This document shows, piece after piece, positions 8,580 through 20,840 of a stretch of 64,000 nt of DNA (position 1 is its first letter; each line of letters starts with the position of its first letter). Source of the stretch: Yersinia pekkanenii (GTDB taxonomy: Bacteria; Pseudomonadota; Gammaproteobacteria; Enterobacterales; Enterobacteriaceae); assembly GCF_001152565.1 (NCBI RefSeq), contig NZ_CQAZ01000004.1:1-64000 (forward strand). The letters run 5' to 3'. The notes beneath the pieces are model-generated. The model made no database searches and was not told the origin of the DNA. It worked only from the letters and a program-made list of their open reading frames with translations. A program made the translations under genes and the position numbers.

Positions 8580-8765
8580 TCAGATTCTCTTTAAATGGGA
8601 TGGTCGTATTGGCTCTATATTCAATTAGGGTACAGGTATTGCCCATAAGTATAAATTGTACCTGCTGACAGTATCAGATTTAAGCCAGTGGCTGTTTGCG
8701 GATTTGTCTCTTATTGAGATAATTATTATGGAGGGATGTTATGACTGAAGCTTGGCTAAGCGAAT

Positions 8766-8792
8766 AAAAGACCCGGAGAACCGGGTCTTTTA
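8766..8792. terminator. Terminator after fabF
   Basis: AAAGACCCGG, AGAA and CCGGGTCTTT form a long stem with T-rich flanks on both strands. It lies just past the fabF stop and probably attenuates read-through into pabC. Confidence 0.8.
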
Positions 8793-8815
8793 AGCAGTTG
8801 GCGTTTAACGACGGT

Positions 8816-10057
8816 CTATACTTTGCGGAAAACCAAAGAGCCGTTAGTACCACCGAAGCCGAAGGAGTTACACAACGTGTACTCCATATTGTTTACCTGA
8901 CGGCCGTCATGCGGAACAAAATCCAAATTACAGCCTTCATCTGGGTTATCCAGATTAATGGTTGGCGGAATGGCCTGATCACGCAACGCCAGCACGGTGA
9001 AGATAGACTCAACGGCACCTGCGGCACCTAATAAGTGCCCAGTCATAGATTTGGTGGAACTGACCATCACTTTATGGGCATCTTCACCAAATACAGACTT
9101 AACAGCCTGCGTCTCGGCTTTATCACCAGCGGGAGTTGATGTGCCGTGGGCATTGATATAACCAATTTGAGAGGTGGTTACTCCCGCGTCACGTAAAGCA
9201 TTCACCATGGCCAGAGCTGCACCAGAACCGTCTTCTGGCGGAGAGGTCATGTGGTAGGCATCGCTGCTCATACCAAACCCAACAACTTCAGCATAGATTT
9301 TCGCGCCGCGTTTCTTGGCGTGTTCATACTCTTCCAACACCATCATGCCTGCGCCATCACCCAGCACGAAGCCGTCACGGTCTTTATCCCATGGACGACT
9401 TGCTGCCTGCGGGTTATCGTTGCGGGTAGACAATGCACGAGCCGCACCAAAACCACCGACACCTAATGGTGTACTGGCTTTTTCAGCCCCACCCGCCACC
9501 ATGACATCAGCATCATTGTAAGCAATGATGCGTGCCGCGTGACCAATGTTGTGTACACCAGAAGTACAGGCAGTCGCAATAGAAATGCTTGGCCCACGCA
9601 GACCATACATTATGGTCAAGTGACCGGCAATCATGTTAACGATGGTTGAAGGCACGAAGAATGGGCTAATTTTACGTGGCCCGCCATTCACCAACGAGGT
9701 ATGGTTTTCTTCAATCAGACCCAACCCACCAATACCAGAACCAATAGCGGCACCGATACGGAAAGCGTTAGCTTCTGTTACTTCAAGCCCGGAGTCTTGC
9801 ATGGCTTGTATGCCAGCAGCAACACCGTACTGTATGAAAGCATCCATTTTGCGTGCATCTTTACGCGAAATGTAATCTTCACAATTAAAATCTTTTACTA
9901 AGCCAGCAAATCGCGTTGCATAGGCACTAGTATCGAAATGGTCGATCAGGCTGATGCCACTCTGCCCGGCAAGCACAGCTTTCCATGTGGATTCGACTGT
10001 ATTACCGACAGGAGACAACATGCCCAGTCCAGTCACAACAACTCGACGCTTAGACAC
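8816..10057 (-). CDS. fabF: Beta-ketoacyl-ACP synthase II
   Basis: It elongates acyl-ACP with malonyl-ACP and in enterobacteria governs temperature control of unsaturated fatty acids. The 413-residue thiolase-fold enzyme has the active-site cysteine in [13 protein letters not shown], the two histidines in [12 protein letters not shown] and [14 protein letters not shown], and the C-terminal [14 protein letters not shown]. It starts with GTG, as in E. coli, behind a perfect GGAGG. It follows acpP by 94 bases. Confidence 0.97.
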   Translation of the reverse strand: MSKRRVVVTGLGMLSPVGNTVESTWKAVLAGQSGISLIDHFDTSAYATRFAGLVKDFNCEDYISRKDARKMDAFIQYGVAAGIQAMQDSGLEVTEANAFRIGAAIGSGIGGLGLIEENHTSLVNGGPRKISPFFVPSTIVNMIAGHLTIMYGLRGPSISIATACTSGVHNIGHAARIIAYNDADVMVAGGAEKASTPLGVGGFGAARALSTRNDNPQAASRPWDKDRDGFVLGDGAGMMVLEEYEHAKKRGAKIYAEVVGFGMSSDAYHMTSPPEDGSGAALAMVNALRDAGVTTSQIGYINAHGTSTPAGDKAETQAVKSVFGEDAHKVMVSSTKSMTGHLLGAAGAVESIFTVLALRDQAIPPTINLDNPDEGCNLDFVPHDGRQVNNMEYTLCNSFGFGGTNGSLVFRKV

Positions 10058-10151
10058 GGTTGTCCTCCAGGGAGGGAAAATAACACTTAGGACAAAAAAA
10101 ACTTAGGCGGTCGAGTGACCGCCTAACTATCTAAACTTAAAGCATGTTCGC

Positions 10152-10388
10152 TTACTGCTGATTAGCGTTGATAAAATCAATAGCTGCCTGAACAGTAGTG
10201 ATTTTTTCTGCTTCTTCGTCTGGGATTTCGGTATCAAACTCTTCTTCCAGAGCCATTACCAGCTCAACGGTATCCAGAGAATCCGCGCCAAGATCTTCAA
10301 CGAAAGAAGCACTGTTCTTCACTTCGTCTTCTTTAACACCCAGTTGTTCAACGATGATTTTCTTAACGCGTTCTTCGATAGTGCTCAT
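10152..10388 (-). CDS. acpP: Acyl carrier protein
   Basis: The 78-residue acidic four-helix carrier of growing acyl chains. The phosphopantetheine serine lies in [18 protein letters not shown] (Ser36 after Met removal). A longer frame is open upstream to 10526, but the true start is [10 protein letters not shown], preceded by AGG-type purines. It sits between fabG and fabF with 153 bases of upstream space that probably hold its own strong promoter, as in E. coli. Confidence 0.98.
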
Positions 10389-10541
10389 ACTCTTAAATTT
10401 CCTATCAAAACTCGCTTTCGCGATGGTTTTTGTAGTGTATAAAATGTTGAAAAAGATGCAACTAAATCTCGGCTGGTCAAACCACGATTTTGCGCTATTT
10501 TGCGGTTTCCACCCCAAATAATGCAAATACTTTCGTGATTT

Positions 10542-11276
10542 TTAAATCATATACATGCCACCATTGACATGTAACGTTTCACCAGAGATATAGCTGGCCT
10601 CGTCAGAGGCTAAAAATGCAACAGCGCTGGCGATTTCTTTAGCTTGCCCAAGCCGGTTAGCTGGTACTTGGGCTAAAATGCCTGCGCGTTGATCATCTGT
10701 CAACGCCGTCGTCATATCCGTCTCAATAAAGCCAGGTGCCACAACGTTGACAGTAATGCCACGTGAAGCAACCTCACGCGCCAAAGACTTACTAAAGCCG
10801 ATCAAACCCGCTTTAGCTGCCGCGTAGTTAACCTGCCCCGCATTGCCCATTGTCCCGACTACAGACCCAATGGTGATGATGCGCCCAAACCGCTTCTTCA
10901 TCATAGCGCGCATTACCGCTTTTGACAGACGGAATACGGAAGTCAGATCGGTGTCAATAATATCCTGCCACTCTTCATCCTTCATACGCATCAGCAGGTT
11001 ATCACGCGTAATACCTGCATTATTCACTAAAATATCGACTTCGCCAAATTCTGCACGAATCGCTGTCAATACCTGGTCGATCGACGTGAGATCCACGACG
11101 TTCAACATATAGCCTTTTCCGTTCTCACCCAAATAGTCGCTAATCGCTTCTGCGCCCTTTTCACTGGTCGCCGTACCAATAACACGGGCACCGCGTTCAG
11201 CCAATAATTCTGCAATCGCACGGCCAATACCGCGGCTAGCGCCGGTTACCAGCGCAATTTTTCCTTCGAAGCTCAT
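10542..11276 (-). CDS. fabG: 3-oxoacyl-ACP reductase
   Basis: An NADPH-dependent short-chain dehydrogenase of 244 residues that reduces beta-ketoacyl-ACP. GASRGIGRAIAE binds the cofactor, NNAGITRDNLL and the Ser-Tyr-Lys triad (GSVVGTMGNAGQVNYAAAK) are present. The start MSFEGKIALVTG at 11276 lies one base past the fabD stop, with GGGTAA-type binding sequence inside the fabD end, which argues for coupling. Confidence 0.97.
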   Translation of the reverse strand: MSFEGKIALVTGASRGIGRAIAELLAERGARVIGTATSEKGAEAISDYLGENGKGYMLNVVDLTSIDQVLTAIRAEFGEVDILVNNAGITRDNLLMRMKDEEWQDIIDTDLTSVFRLSKAVMRAMMKKRFGRIITIGSVVGTMGNAGQVNYAAAKAGLIGFSKSLAREVASRGITVNVVAPGFIETDMTTALTDDQRAGILAQVPANRLGQAKEIASAVAFLASDEASYISGETLHVNGGMYMI

Positions 11277-11277
11277 G

Positions 11278-12219
11278 TTACCCTCTTTCTTCGTTTTCAA
11301 GCGCATTGGTCAGCGTGGCAACATCGTTTACCGGTGCTGCTGCTAATGTATCAACGATACGCTTGGTCAAGCCAGTCAAGACCTTACCCGGCCCAACTTC
11401 TAACAGCCGCTCAACGCCTTCTGACGCCATAAATTCTACACTTTCAGTCCAACGTACCGGATTATATAACTGACGCACCAGCGCGCTACGAATCGCTTCT
11501 GGTGACACTTCCGTGTTCACATCTACGTTGTTCACCACCGGGAATACCGGTGCCTGGAATTCAATATTTTCCAGTGCGACTGCCAGCTTATCTGCCGCAG
11601 GCTTCATCAGCGCACAATGAGACGGTACACTGACCGGTAAAGATAAGGCGCGCTTGGCACCAAAGGCTTTACAAGCAGCAGCGGCGCGCTCTACCGCGTC
11701 TTTGTTACCGGCAATAACCACCTGGCCCGGTGAGTTAAAGTTGACTGGCGAGACAACCTGCCCTTGTGCCGCTTCTTCGCAGGCTTTGGCAATGGATTCA
11801 TTATCCAGACCAATAATTGCGTACATCGCACCGGTACCTTCAGGCACCGCTTCCTGCATCAGCTTGCCGCGCAGTTCAACCAGACTGACCGCCTGTTTGA
11901 AATCCAGCACGCCAGCACAAACCAGAGCCGAGTATTCACCCAAACTATGGCCTGCCATCAGCGCTGGCGGTTTACCGCCTTTATGTTGCCAAACGCGCCA
12001 AATAGCGACAGATGCAGTAAGCAATGCTGGCTGTGTCTGCCAAGTTTTATTTAATTCTTCTGCCGGACCTTGTTGCACCAACTGCCAGAGGGAGTAGCCC
12101 AGAACTGACGACGCTTCACTGAAGGTCGCTTCAACTATCGGAAATTGTGCGGCCAAATCGGCCACCATGCCAAGGGATTGAGAGCCCTGGCCTGGAAATA
12201 CCATTGCAAATTTCGACAT
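11278..12219 (-). CDS. fabD: Malonyl-CoA-ACP transacylase
   Basis: It loads malonyl groups onto ACP. The 313-residue protein has PGQGSQSLGM, the nucleophile serine in GHSLGEYSALV, the active-site histidine in VSVPSHCALM, and GPGKVLTGL. The length is close to E. coli FabD (309). It lies 37 bases after fabH in the fab operon. Confidence 0.97.
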   Translation of the reverse strand: MSKFAMVFPGQGSQSLGMVADLAAQFPIVEATFSEASSVLGYSLWQLVQQGPAEELNKTWQTQPALLTASVAIWRVWQHKGGKPPALMAGHSLGEYSALVCAGVLDFKQAVSLVELRGKLMQEAVPEGTGAMYAIIGLDNESIAKACEEAAQGQVVSPVNFNSPGQVVIAGNKDAVERAAAACKAFGAKRALSLPVSVPSHCALMKPAADKLAVALENIEFQAPVFPVVNNVDVNTEVSPEAIRSALVRQLYNPVRWTESVEFMASEGVERLLEVGPGKVLTGLTKRIVDTLAAAPVNDVATLTNALENEERG

Positions 12220-12256
12220 TTTGCTTTCCTGTTAAATCAAAAAAGGTCCTGTTAAA

Positions 12257-13210
12257 TTAAAAACGAACCAGCGCTGAGCCCCAGGTAAAGCCACCGCCAA
12301 ACGCTTCCAGCAGCACCAGCTGCCCACGTTGAATACGCCCATCCCGTACCGCTTCGTCCAGCGCTGCAGGTACTGAGGCCGCAGAGGTGTTGCCATGACG
12401 ATCAAGGGTGATCACCACTTTATCCATCCCCATGCCTAATTTTTTAGCCGTTGCACTGATAATGCGCAGGTTAGCCTGATGCGGCACCAACCAATCAAGC
12501 GCGGTACGATCCAGATTATTAGCCTGCAATGTCTCGTCCACAATGTGGGCAAGCTCGGTCACTGCAACTTTAAAGACTTCATTACCCGCCATGGTGACAT
12601 AGGCTGGTTGCTCTTGCTGTTGACGATCCTGATATGGTAGTGCGAGTAATTCGCCATACTTACCATCAGCGTGCAAATGGGTCGAGAGGATGCCAGGCTC
12701 CGTTGATGCGCCTAATACTACTGCACCTGCGCCATCACCAAACAGAATGATCGTGCCTCGGTCTTCTGGATTCAATGCGCGAGATAACACATCTGAACCA
12801 ATGACAAGAGCATGTTTTACCGCACCACTTTTCACGTACTGATCGGCAACACTCAGCGCATAGGTAAAACCAGCACATGCCGCCGCCAAATCGAAAGAAG
12901 CCGCATCTTTAATCTCCAACATCTGCTGCACCTGGCAAGCAGAGCTTGGAAAAGCATGGCTTGACGAAGTGGTTGCCACGATAATCAACCCGATATCGTT
13001 ATTCGCGATACCGGCCATCTCCAGCGCTTTTTTAGCCGCATGGCAACCCATGGTAGCGACTGTTTCATTCAGGCCGGCAATACGCCGCTCACGAATACCG
13101 GTTCGAGTGACAATCCACTCGTCCGACGTATCCACCATTTTTTCTAAATCAGCATTGCTGCGCACTTGTACGGGCAGATAACTCCCCGTACCGAGAATCT
13201 TAGTATACAT
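12257..13210 (-). CDS. fabH: Beta-ketoacyl-ACP synthase III
   Basis: It starts fatty-acid synthesis by condensing acetyl-CoA with malonyl-ACP. The 317-residue enzyme has the Cys in [12 protein letters not shown], the His in [11 protein letters not shown] and the Asn in [31 protein letters not shown] is the conserved N-terminal CoA-binding stretch. It follows plsX by six bases. Confidence 0.97.
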   Translation of the reverse strand: MYTKILGTGSYLPVQVRSNADLEKMVDTSDEWIVTRTGIRERRIAGLNETVATMGCHAAKKALEMAGIANNDIGLIIVATTSSSHAFPSSACQVQQMLEIKDAASFDLAAACAGFTYALSVADQYVKSGAVKHALVIGSDVLSRALNPEDRGTIILFGDGAGAVVLGASTEPGILSTHLHADGKYGELLALPYQDRQQQEQPAYVTMAGNEVFKVAVTELAHIVDETLQANNLDRTALDWLVPHQANLRIISATAKKLGMGMDKVVITLDRHGNTSAASVPAALDEAVRDGRIQRGQLVLLEAFGGGFTWGSALVRF

Positions 13211-13216
13211 GTACGA

Positions 13217-14251
13217 TCAGTCACTCTTGGGTAAAACCGCTTCAAGGCGCGCGGCAATTCTTTCAGGAACTTGCCGCTGCACCGCCTGTACAGCCTGTTC
13301 GATAGCAACCGCAAATGCGCGTTGATTCGCAGCGCCGTGACTCTTGATTACAATACCCCGTAATCCTAACAGACATGCACCATTATACTGGTCGGGGTTC
13401 AAATGGCCGAACCGCTTCGTCACCCGTTTTTGCAGCCAACGCCCAATGAGTTTAAGCCACCAAGACTGTTTGCTACCTTCGCCCGATGATTTGAGCAGTG
13501 ACAAGAACATTCTTATCACACCTTCCATGGTCTTTAGAGTGACGTTACCCACGAAGCCGTCACAAACCATCACATCAGTCTTACCTGTGAGCAAATCATT
13601 GCCCTCCAGATAACCAATATAGTTGATCGCCGGTGTATTTTTTAATACTGCGGCGGCTTCGCGGATATTATCCAGCCCCTTGGTTTCCTCTTCGCCGATA
13701 TTCAGCAAAGCAACACGAGGATTCGCTATTCCCACAACTTCTTCTGCCATCACTGAGCCCATGACGGCAAATTGCACCAACATCGTGCTATCACACTCAA
13801 CATTCGCACCCAAATCCAGTACCACGGTTTTGCTACGTTGTTGATTGGGGATCACCGTCATTAACGCCGGGCGCTCTATTCCATCCAGTGGCTTGATAAG
13901 CATCTTCGCCAACCCCATCAGTGCCCCAGTATTCCCTGCGCTCACACAAGCTGCCGCTTTACCATTTTTGACCAGCTCCAACGCGATACGCATTGAGGTA
14001 CCACGGCTGGCGCGAATGGCTTGTGAGGGCTTAGCATCGCCAGCAATAACATGCTCAGCGGGGATGACTTGTAACCGCTCCAGCAACAAAGGATTGGCAT
14101 TAACAAGTAACGGAGTGAGAGTGTCGGGGTTCCCGACCAACAGGAGTTTAAGTTGTGGATTAGAGGCCAGCGCCTGCAATGAAGCAGGCACTGTGACGTG
14201 GGGACCGAAATCCCCACCCATTGCATCTAACGCTAGGGTTAGACAAGTCAA
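13217..14251 (-). CDS. plsX: Phosphate acyltransferase PlsX
   Basis: It makes acyl-phosphate from acyl-ACP, linking fatty-acid to phospholipid synthesis. The 344-residue protein shows [41 protein letters not shown] and [15 protein letters not shown]. Translation starts at TTG 14251 behind AAGG, since the conserved N-terminus begins there and no ATG fits. It lies between rpmF and fabH as in E. coli. Confidence 0.96.
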   Translation of the reverse strand: MTCLTLALDAMGGDFGPHVTVPASLQALASNPQLKLLLVGNPDTLTPLLVNANPLLLERLQVIPAEHVIAGDAKPSQAIRASRGTSMRIALELVKNGKAAACVSAGNTGALMGLAKMLIKPLDGIERPALMTVIPNQQRSKTVVLDLGANVECDSTMLVQFAVMGSVMAEEVVGIANPRVALLNIGEEETKGLDNIREAAAVLKNTPAINYIGYLEGNDLLTGKTDVMVCDGFVGNVTLKTMEGVIRMFLSLLKSSGEGSKQSWWLKLIGRWLQKRVTKRFGHLNPDQYNGACLLGLRGIVIKSHGAANQRAFAVAIEQAVQAVQRQVPERIAARLEAVLPKSD

Positions 14252-14284
14252 GGTATCGCCTTGCTAAAAATTAGCAAGTATTAC

Positions 14285-14988
<704 letters not shown>

Positions 14989-15129
14989 AGGGCGCGCATA
15001 TTAACTTTGTAACGACATAGAGTCAAAGAAAAAGGCCGTTTTACCGCACCTTTCACCAATATTCGCTTCCGAAGCGACAGACAGTTTAAAATGCCTGATT
15101 AAATTACGCCATGGTTTATGGAAAATATT

Positions 15130-15717
15130 ATGCCGCAACTGGTTCTTGCTTCAACCTCACCCTATCGCAGTGCCTTGCTGGCAAAGCTGCAATTGCCCTT
15201 TGTTACCGCCGCGCCAGAGACCGATGAAACCCCGCTACCATCCGAAACCGCGGACGCGCTGGTCCAGCGTCTGGCGATCGCAAAAGCCCAAGCACTGGCC
15301 GGGCGTTATCCACAACATAAGATAATCGGCTCAGATCAAGTATGCGTAATTAACGGGGCGATCGTCGGGAAACCCCATAACCATGCCAATGCGGTGAAAC
15401 AATTACAGCAAGCCAGTGGACAATGTGTCACTTTTTATACTGGCCTGGCACTGATCAATACAGCAACCACCCGTATTAATTGCCTCTGTGAAACCTTTGA
15501 CGTTTATTTCCGCACCTTGAGTGATGCAGAAATAAACGGTTATTTGACACGAGAACAACCGTGGAATTGTGCCGGCAGTTTTAAAAGCGAAGGTTTGGGT
15601 ATCACGCTGTTTGATCGTCTGTCAGGCCGTGATCCCAATACTCTCGTCGGTCTGCCATTAATCGCCCTCACCCAAATGCTGATCGAGCAAGGGATAAATC
15701 CGCTACTACAAATATAA
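15130..15717 (+). CDS. yceF: Maf-family nucleotide pyrophosphatase YceF
   Basis: A 195-residue house-cleaning enzyme; the E. coli YceF subgroup hydrolyses 7-methyl-GTP. [17 protein letters not shown] is the substrate loop, [16 protein letters not shown] and [19 protein letters not shown] are the Maf catalytic motifs. The start at 15130 (MPQLVLAS) matches homologues; ATG 15118 is open but lacks a binding site. It is divergent from yceD. Confidence 0.93.
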   Translation: MPQLVLASTSPYRSALLAKLQLPFVTAAPETDETPLPSETADALVQRLAIAKAQALAGRYPQHKIIGSDQVCVINGAIVGKPHNHANAVKQLQQASGQCVTFYTGLALINTATTRINCLCETFDVYFRTLSDAEINGYLTREQPWNCAGSFKSEGLGITLFDRLSGRDPNTLVGLPLIALTQMLIEQGINPLLQI

Positions 15718-15723
15718 ATAAGT

Positions 15724-15762
15724 CAAAAAAACAGGGCGCGTCATTGTGAACTGCGCCCTGCT
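15724..15762. terminator. Terminator between yceF and rluC
   Basis: CAGGGCGC and GCGCCCTG form an eight-pair stem between convergent genes. Six A on its left give a T-run for rluC transcripts on the minus strand; the right side is only mildly T-rich. Confidence 0.8.
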
Positions 15763-15815
15763 GTTTCAATCAGTAATTACTGCAATTTATTTTTCTACTG
15801 TTTCTTCCTGCAACA

Positions 15816-16769
15816 TCAACCTTTCTTTCGTAACATCAACAGGCAGTGACGTAATTGGTTATCCAGCGGAGCTTCAATACGCATGGTTTCACCGCTATTC
15901 GGATGCTCAAAACGCAATGCGGCGGCATGCAAGAATAAACGATGTAGCCCTGTTCCTTGCAATTGCTGATCAAATTCACGGTCGCCATAACGATCATCAA
16001 AAGCGATTGGATGGCCGGCATGTAGCGCGTGAACGCGGATCTGGTGGGTCCGGCCAGTAATTGGGCTGGCTTTAACCAATGTGGCGTGCTCGAAGCGCTC
16101 TTCTACTTTAAAACGAGTTTCTGAAGGTTTACCTTCACTGCTGACTTTCACTACACGCTCACCACTTTGCATAATATTTTTCAGCAGAGGAGCTTGCACC
16201 GCTTTACAGTGAGATTGCCATTGGCCACGGACTAATGCCAGATAGTCTTTCTGCATACCTTTTAATCGCAGTTGCTCATGTAAAGAGCGCAAGGCCGAAC
16301 GTTTTTTGGCGACTAATAAGACGCCGGAAGTATCTCGGTCAAGGCGGTGAACTAACTCCAGGAAGCGGGCTTCGGGGCGCAAAGCACGTAACCCCTCAAT
16401 AACACCAAAACTCAAACCGCTGCCACCATGAACCGCCGTACCCGAAGGCTTATTCAGGATCAACAGATAATCATCTTCAAATAAAATGCAATCGGTCAGT
16501 GCCGCGACTTTATCAAGCTTGGCCGACACCTGAATGTCTTCGCGCTCAGCCACCCGCACCGGAGGTATGCGTACCACATCCCCGTCAGCCAGTTTATATT
16601 CTGGCTTAATGCGCCCTTTATTAACGCGAACCTCACCTTTGCGCACGATGCGGTAGATCATACTCTTTGGTACACCTTTCAATTTGGTGAGCAAAAAGTT
16701 ATCGATCCGCTGACCGGCTTCGTCGGCAGAAATGGTGATTAATTGAACTGCTGGAATATTCGTTTTCAT
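15816..16769 (-). CDS. rluC: 23S rRNA pseudouridine synthase C
   Basis: It makes pseudouridines at positions 955, 2504 and 2580 of 23S rRNA in E. coli. The 317-residue protein has an N-terminal S4 RNA-binding domain (QRIDNFLLTKLKGVPKSMIY; KGEVRVNKGRIKPEYKL) and the catalytic aspartate in ELVHRLDRDTSGVLLVAK. GRTHQIRVHALHAGHP closes the core. The start MKTNIPA at 16769 follows homologues. It is divergent from rne, as in E. coli. Confidence 0.96.
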   Translation of the reverse strand: MKTNIPAVQLITISADEAGQRIDNFLLTKLKGVPKSMIYRIVRKGEVRVNKGRIKPEYKLADGDVVRIPPVRVAEREDIQVSAKLDKVAALTDCILFEDDYLLILNKPSGTAVHGGSGLSFGVIEGLRALRPEARFLELVHRLDRDTSGVLLVAKKRSALRSLHEQLRLKGMQKDYLALVRGQWQSHCKAVQAPLLKNIMQSGERVVKVSSEGKPSETRFKVEERFEHATLVKASPITGRTHQIRVHALHAGHPIAFDDRYGDREFDQQLQGTGLHRLFLHAAALRFEHPNSGETMRIEAPLDNQLRHCLLMLRKKG

Positions 16770-17342
16770 GGGGCGCGATTCTAAATACACCGAGGAATTA
16801 GCGCCACCCCTTTTTCTGTGCTTAACTGTCAATCTAGCTATTTAAAGATAACGTTTGCGCGCATTTATTGTTTAATAAGACAACGATAGCCGCCAACACT
16901 GTGAATACAGTAAAAGAATCTTTACGTAGATAGGTAAAGTCACCTTGCTATATCAGTGTCAGCAATGGAATAATGTCGCTAATTCTGCGTTGATTCTCGT
17001 TAGACCAAGAGACTTGTGGAATAATAAACTTTGCCTGATCACACAAAAACGCAGCAATGGCGTAAGACGTAATGTGAAATCAAGCAATTAGCGGGCTGCG
17101 GGTTGCAGCTTGGTCGGCAAGTGGGTAAAGCTCTGTTGTGTTATATTCAGAAGCTACCCTTTATATAAAAGCGCTGTTTTTCAGAACGAAACACAGGCTT
17201 ACCGAAATAATGCGCCCCTATGCAGGCGACAACCGTGAGGTTGACGGCTTTGCTAGCAGACTCGGGGTCATCGGTTTATCCGACCATGAGGTTATTTTGC
17301 CCGCAGTTCTAACGCCAATGTAAAAATAACGAGTAAGTAAAG
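16770..17342 (+). promoter_or_regulatory. rluC-rne intergenic region with rne 5' leader
   Basis: 573 bases without a gene. A TTATATT box at 17141-17147 is a plausible rne minus-10 element. From about 17160 the sequence resembles the structured E. coli rne leader: CAACC-GTGA-GGTTG (17230-17243) is a small perfect hairpin within CAACCGTGAGGTTGACGGC, the element by which RNase E recognises and degrades its own mRNA. The leader role is inferred from this resemblance. Confidence 0.6.
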
Positions 17343-20300
17343 ATGAAAAGAATGTTGATTAACGCAACTCAGCAAGAAGAGTTGCGTGTTGCCCTTGTAG
17401 ATGGACAGCGGCTGTATGATTTGGATATTGAAAGCCCAGGTCATGAACAGAAAAAAGCGAATATTTACAAAGGTAAAATCACCCGAATAGAACCGAGTCT
17501 GGAAGCCGCTTTTGTTGATTACGGTGCTGAACGACACGGTTTTCTCCCATTAAAAGAAATTTCTCGCGAATATTTCCCTAGCAACTATTCCTCTCATGGC
17601 CGCCCGAATATCAAAGATGTTCTGCGCGAAGGCCAAGAAGTTATTGTTCAGGTTGATAAAGAAGAACGTGGCAATAAAGGTGCCGCACTGACGACCTTCA
17701 TCAGCCTAGCTGGCAGTTATTTAGTTCTTATGCCTAACAACCCGCGTGCCGGTGGTATTTCCCGCCGCATCGAAGGTGATGACCGCACTGAGCTGAAAGA
17801 AGCCCTATCCTCCCTGCAATTACCTGATGGCATGGGTCTGATTGTTCGTACTGCAGGTGTTGGCAAATCTGCTGATGCACTGCAATGGGACTTATCATTC
17901 CGCCTGAAGCACTGGGATGCGATTAAAAAAGCGGCTGAAGGCCGCCCTGCACCGTTCTTGATTCATCAGGAAAGCAACGTGATTGTCCGTGCTTTCCGTG
18001 ATTATCTGCGCCCGGATATCGGTGAAATCCTGATTGATAACCCTAAAGTTCTCGAACTGGCAAAAGAACATATCGCAGCATTGGGTCGCCCGGATTTCAG
18101 CAGCAAAATCAAGTTGTATAGTGGTGAAATCCCGCTATTCAGCCACTACCAGATTGAGTCGCAGATTGAGTCTGCATTCCAGCGTGAAGTGCGTCTGCCT
18201 TCCGGTGGCTCTATCGTCATTGACACCACCGAAGCCTTGACCGCAATTGACATCAACTCCGCGCGCGCTACCCGTGGTGGTGATATCGAAGAAACGGCGT
18301 TCAATACCAACCTTGAAGCCGCAGATGAAATTGCGCGTCAGTTACGTTTACGTGACTTGGGTGGCCTGATTGTTATCGATTTTATCGATATGACACCCGT
18401 GCGCCACCAGCGTGAAGTGGAGAATCGTTTACGTGATGCCGTTCGTCAGGACCGTGCCCGCATCCAGATTGGTCGTATCTCACGCTTTGGTTTACTGGAG
18501 ATGTCCCGCCAGCGCCTCAGCCCATCACTGGGTGAGTCAAGTCACCACGTGTGCCCACGCTGTAGCGGTACCGGTACTGTCCGTGACAACGAATCCCTGT
18601 CACTTTCTATTTTGCGTCTGATTGAAGAAGAAGCGCTGAAAGAAAATACCCATGAAGTTCACGCCATTGTACCGGTACAGATTGCTTCGTACCTGCTGAA
18701 CGAAAAACGTGAATCAGTCAACGCCATTGAGAAACGTCAAGGTGGTGTGCGTGCGGTGATCGTGCCAAACGATCAGATGCAAACACCGCATTATTCTGTT
18801 CTTCGGGTGCGTAAAGGTGAAGAAGTTCCTTCTCTCAGCTACCTGCTGCCACAACTGCATGAAGCAGAGATGGCACAACCACTGGAAGAAGCGACTATTG
18901 AACGTAAACGCCCGGAACAACCGGCGCTGGCAACCTTCTCTCTTCCGAGTGAAGCGCCACCGGAAGCAGCTCCTGCTGCTGCCAGTGTTAAACCTGTCGT
19001 TGTTGCTCCACAGGCCGTGACATCTGACACCACAGAACAACCTGGCTTCTTTAGCCGTCTGTTTAGTGGCCTGAAAGGTATCTTCGGTACGTCTTCAACA
19101 GTGGACGTTAAACCCACTGAAGTTGAAAAAACCGAAACCAGTGATAATCGTCGCAATGATCGCCGTAATCCGCGCCGTCAAAACAATGGCCGCAAAGAAA
19201 GAGGTGACCGTACGCCACGTGAAGGCCGTGACAATAACGCTCGTGATAGCTCAAGCCGTGACAACACTAGCCGTGACAGCACCAACCGTGACAACACCAA
19301 CCGTGAGGGTCGTGAAGATCAACGCCGCAATAAACGCCCTGCCCAACAAACGGTTGTAGCACCAGCACTTGCTGAGGTTGTTGTTGATGAAACCGATAAG
19401 GTACTGCGTGAAGAGCAGCCACAACGTCGCGGTGATCGCCAGCGTCGTCGTCAGGATGACAAACGCCTGGCACCACAGGATGTGAAAGCTAATGTTGAAG
19501 TTCCAGAGGTCAGTGTTGTAGAAGAAGTGCAACCTGAGCAAGAAGAACGTCAACAGGTTATGCAACGTCGTCAGCGTCGCCAATTGAATCAGAAGGTTCG
19601 TATTCAATCTGTCAATGATGAGCTGAATGTTCAGGAAAACGCGACGCAGGAAACCCCGGTCAGCCAGCCGGTCGCCAGCATTGCAGTACCGGCTATTGTC
19701 GTCCCAGTAGTGCAGGAAGAAGTGAAATTACTGCCACAGGTCATTGTTCAGGCGGATGATGAAACGACTAACGATCGTAATGCCAACAATGAGAATGGCA
19801 TGCCACGTCGCTCTCGCCGCTCTCCTCGTCACCTGCGCGTCAGTGGCCAGCGTCGTCGTCGCTATCGTGATGAACGTTACCCGGCACAGTCTGCCATGCC
19901 TCTGGCTGGTGCTTTCGCCTCCCCAGAAATGGCTTCAGGCAAAGTGTGGGTTCGTTATCCGGTCGCTCAAACGGTTGAACCTGCCTTTGTAGAAAACCCG
20001 GTTGAAGCACCATTCCCAGTGGAAGTTGCAGCAATAGAGGCACCGGTGTCTACGCCAGACGCCATTGCTACTGCTGTAATGGTCGCAGCGCCAGTGGTTA
20101 CCGCCCCCATTGCGGTTGCTGAAACTGTAGCGCCAACACCGGCGCCACAGCACAAACCTGGTGGTTCTTCGTCTTCAGCCGCCGCCGTACCTGGCCGTGC
20201 ACCCGTCGTTGTAGAGACTGCTGTGGTTGAACCTGCTGTCGTTGAACCAACCGTTGAAGTCATGGCTGTTGAAGCTGTGACTCCGGTTGCCGATATTACG

Positions 20301-20747
20301 CCAGTAGTTGAAACCATCGCCGCGATTGAAGCAACGCCAGTAACCACCGAAAATGTGGTTGACGAAGCCATGGTGCCAGAAACTGTTGCAGTAGAAACGG
20401 TGATTGCTGAAACGGCAGCGGAAGAGGTTGTTGCTGAAGAACAGATCCTAACCGAAACCGTCGCTGAGGATGCTGCTGAAGGAGCCAATATTACTGAGCC
20501 AGTAACCGATGCTGTTGCAGTAGAGCCACAACAGCCGGTGGTGGCTCATCCTGAAGGTGTGTTGTTCAAACACTACGCCTCAGCGCCGATGACCAAAGCG
20601 CCAGCACCTGATTATGCGCCAGAGTCACTAACCAAAGGTGATTGGGAACGCCCAACCTTTGACTTTGCAGGTAAAGGTTCTGCCGGTGGTCACGCTGCGG
20701 CAACTCAGGCAACCGCTCCGGCGACAAAACCACAATCGGTTGAATAA
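17343..20747 (+). CDS. rne: Ribonuclease E
   Basis: The essential endonuclease and degradosome scaffold, 1134 residues against 1061 in E. coli. Residues 1-530 are the catalytic half: S1 domain (about 39-119), DNase I-like core with metal-site aspartates in [16 protein letters not shown] and [11 protein letters not shown], and the zinc link C404/C407 in CPRCSGTG. The C-terminal half is disordered: a membrane-targeting helix region ([14 protein letters not shown]), arginine-rich RNA-binding blocks ([40 protein letters not shown]), a repeat of [12 protein letters not shown] type, a long Val/Ala/Glu-rich stretch, and the terminal PNPase-binding motif around [19 protein letters not shown]. The extra length is in the repeat-rich linkers. 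Confidence 0.97.
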   Translation: MKRMLINATQQEELRVALVDGQRLYDLDIESPGHEQKKANIYKGKITRIEPSLEAAFVDYGAERHGFLPLKEISREYFPSNYSSHGRPNIKDVLREGQEVIVQVDKEERGNKGAALTTFISLAGSYLVLMPNNPRAGGISRRIEGDDRTELKEALSSLQLPDGMGLIVRTAGVGKSADALQWDLSFRLKHWDAIKKAAEGRPAPFLIHQESNVIVRAFRDYLRPDIGEILIDNPKVLELAKEHIAALGRPDFSSKIKLYSGEIPLFSHYQIESQIESAFQREVRLPSGGSIVIDTTEALTAIDINSARATRGGDIEETAFNTNLEAADEIARQLRLRDLGGLIVIDFIDMTPVRHQREVENRLRDAVRQDRARIQIGRISRFGLLEMSRQRLSPSLGESSHHVCPRCSGTGTVRDNESLSLSILRLIEEEALKENTHEVHAIVPVQIASYLLNEKRESVNAIEKRQGGVRAVIVPNDQMQTPHYSVLRVRKGEEVPSLSYLLPQLHEAEMAQPLEEATIERKRPEQPALATFSLPSEAPPEAAPAAASVKPVVVAPQAVTSDTTEQPGFFSRLFSGLKGIFGTSSTVDVKPTEVEKTETSDNRRNDRRNPRRQNNGRKERGDRTPREGRDNNARDSSSRDNTSRDSTNRDNTNREGREDQRRNKRPAQQTVVAPALAEVVVDETDKVLREEQPQRRGDRQRRRQDDKRLAPQDVKANVEVPEVSVVEEVQPEQEERQQVMQRRQRRQLNQKVRIQSVNDELNVQENATQETPVSQPVASIAVPAIVVPVVQEEVKLLPQVIVQADDETTNDRNANNENGMPRRSRRSPRHLRVSGQRRRRYRDERYPAQSAMPLAGAFASPEMASGKVWVRYPVAQTVEPAFVENPVEAPFPVEVAAIEAPVSTPDAIATAVMVAAPVVTAPIAVAETVAPTPAPQHKPGGSSSSAAAVPGRAPVVVETAVVEPAVVEPTVEVMAVEAVTPVADITPVVETIAAIEATPVTTENVVDEAMVPETVAVETVIAETAAEEVVAEEQILTETVAEDAAEGANITEPVTDAVAVEPQQPVVAHPEGVLFKHYASAPMTKAPAPDYAPESLTKGDWERPTFDFAGKGSAGGHAAATQATAPATKPQSVE

Positions 20748-20777
20748 ACCTAATTGTGAGTCTTAATAATATTACAC

Positions 20778-20813
20778 CGACAAAACCCGCCGTCAGGCGG
20801 GGTTTTTTTATCT
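20778..20813 (+). terminator. rne terminator
   Basis: AACCCCGCC-type stem (AAAACCCGCC, GTCA, GGCGGGGTTTT) with seven T, 30 bases after the rne stop. Confidence 0.85.
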
Positions 20814-20840
20814 TGACGCTACCCATGGCGGGTAGGTCTT

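Noticed and set aside
10389-10526. N-terminal extension of acyl carrier protein
   Set aside because: ACP starts at [10 protein letters not shown] in all enterobacteria; the extension is untranslated leader.
19967-20488. 173-codon minus-strand open frame, almost all Ala, Ser, Thr, Val
   Set aside because: Antisense to the Val/Ala/Glu-rich C-terminal part of rne; low complexity and no binding site.
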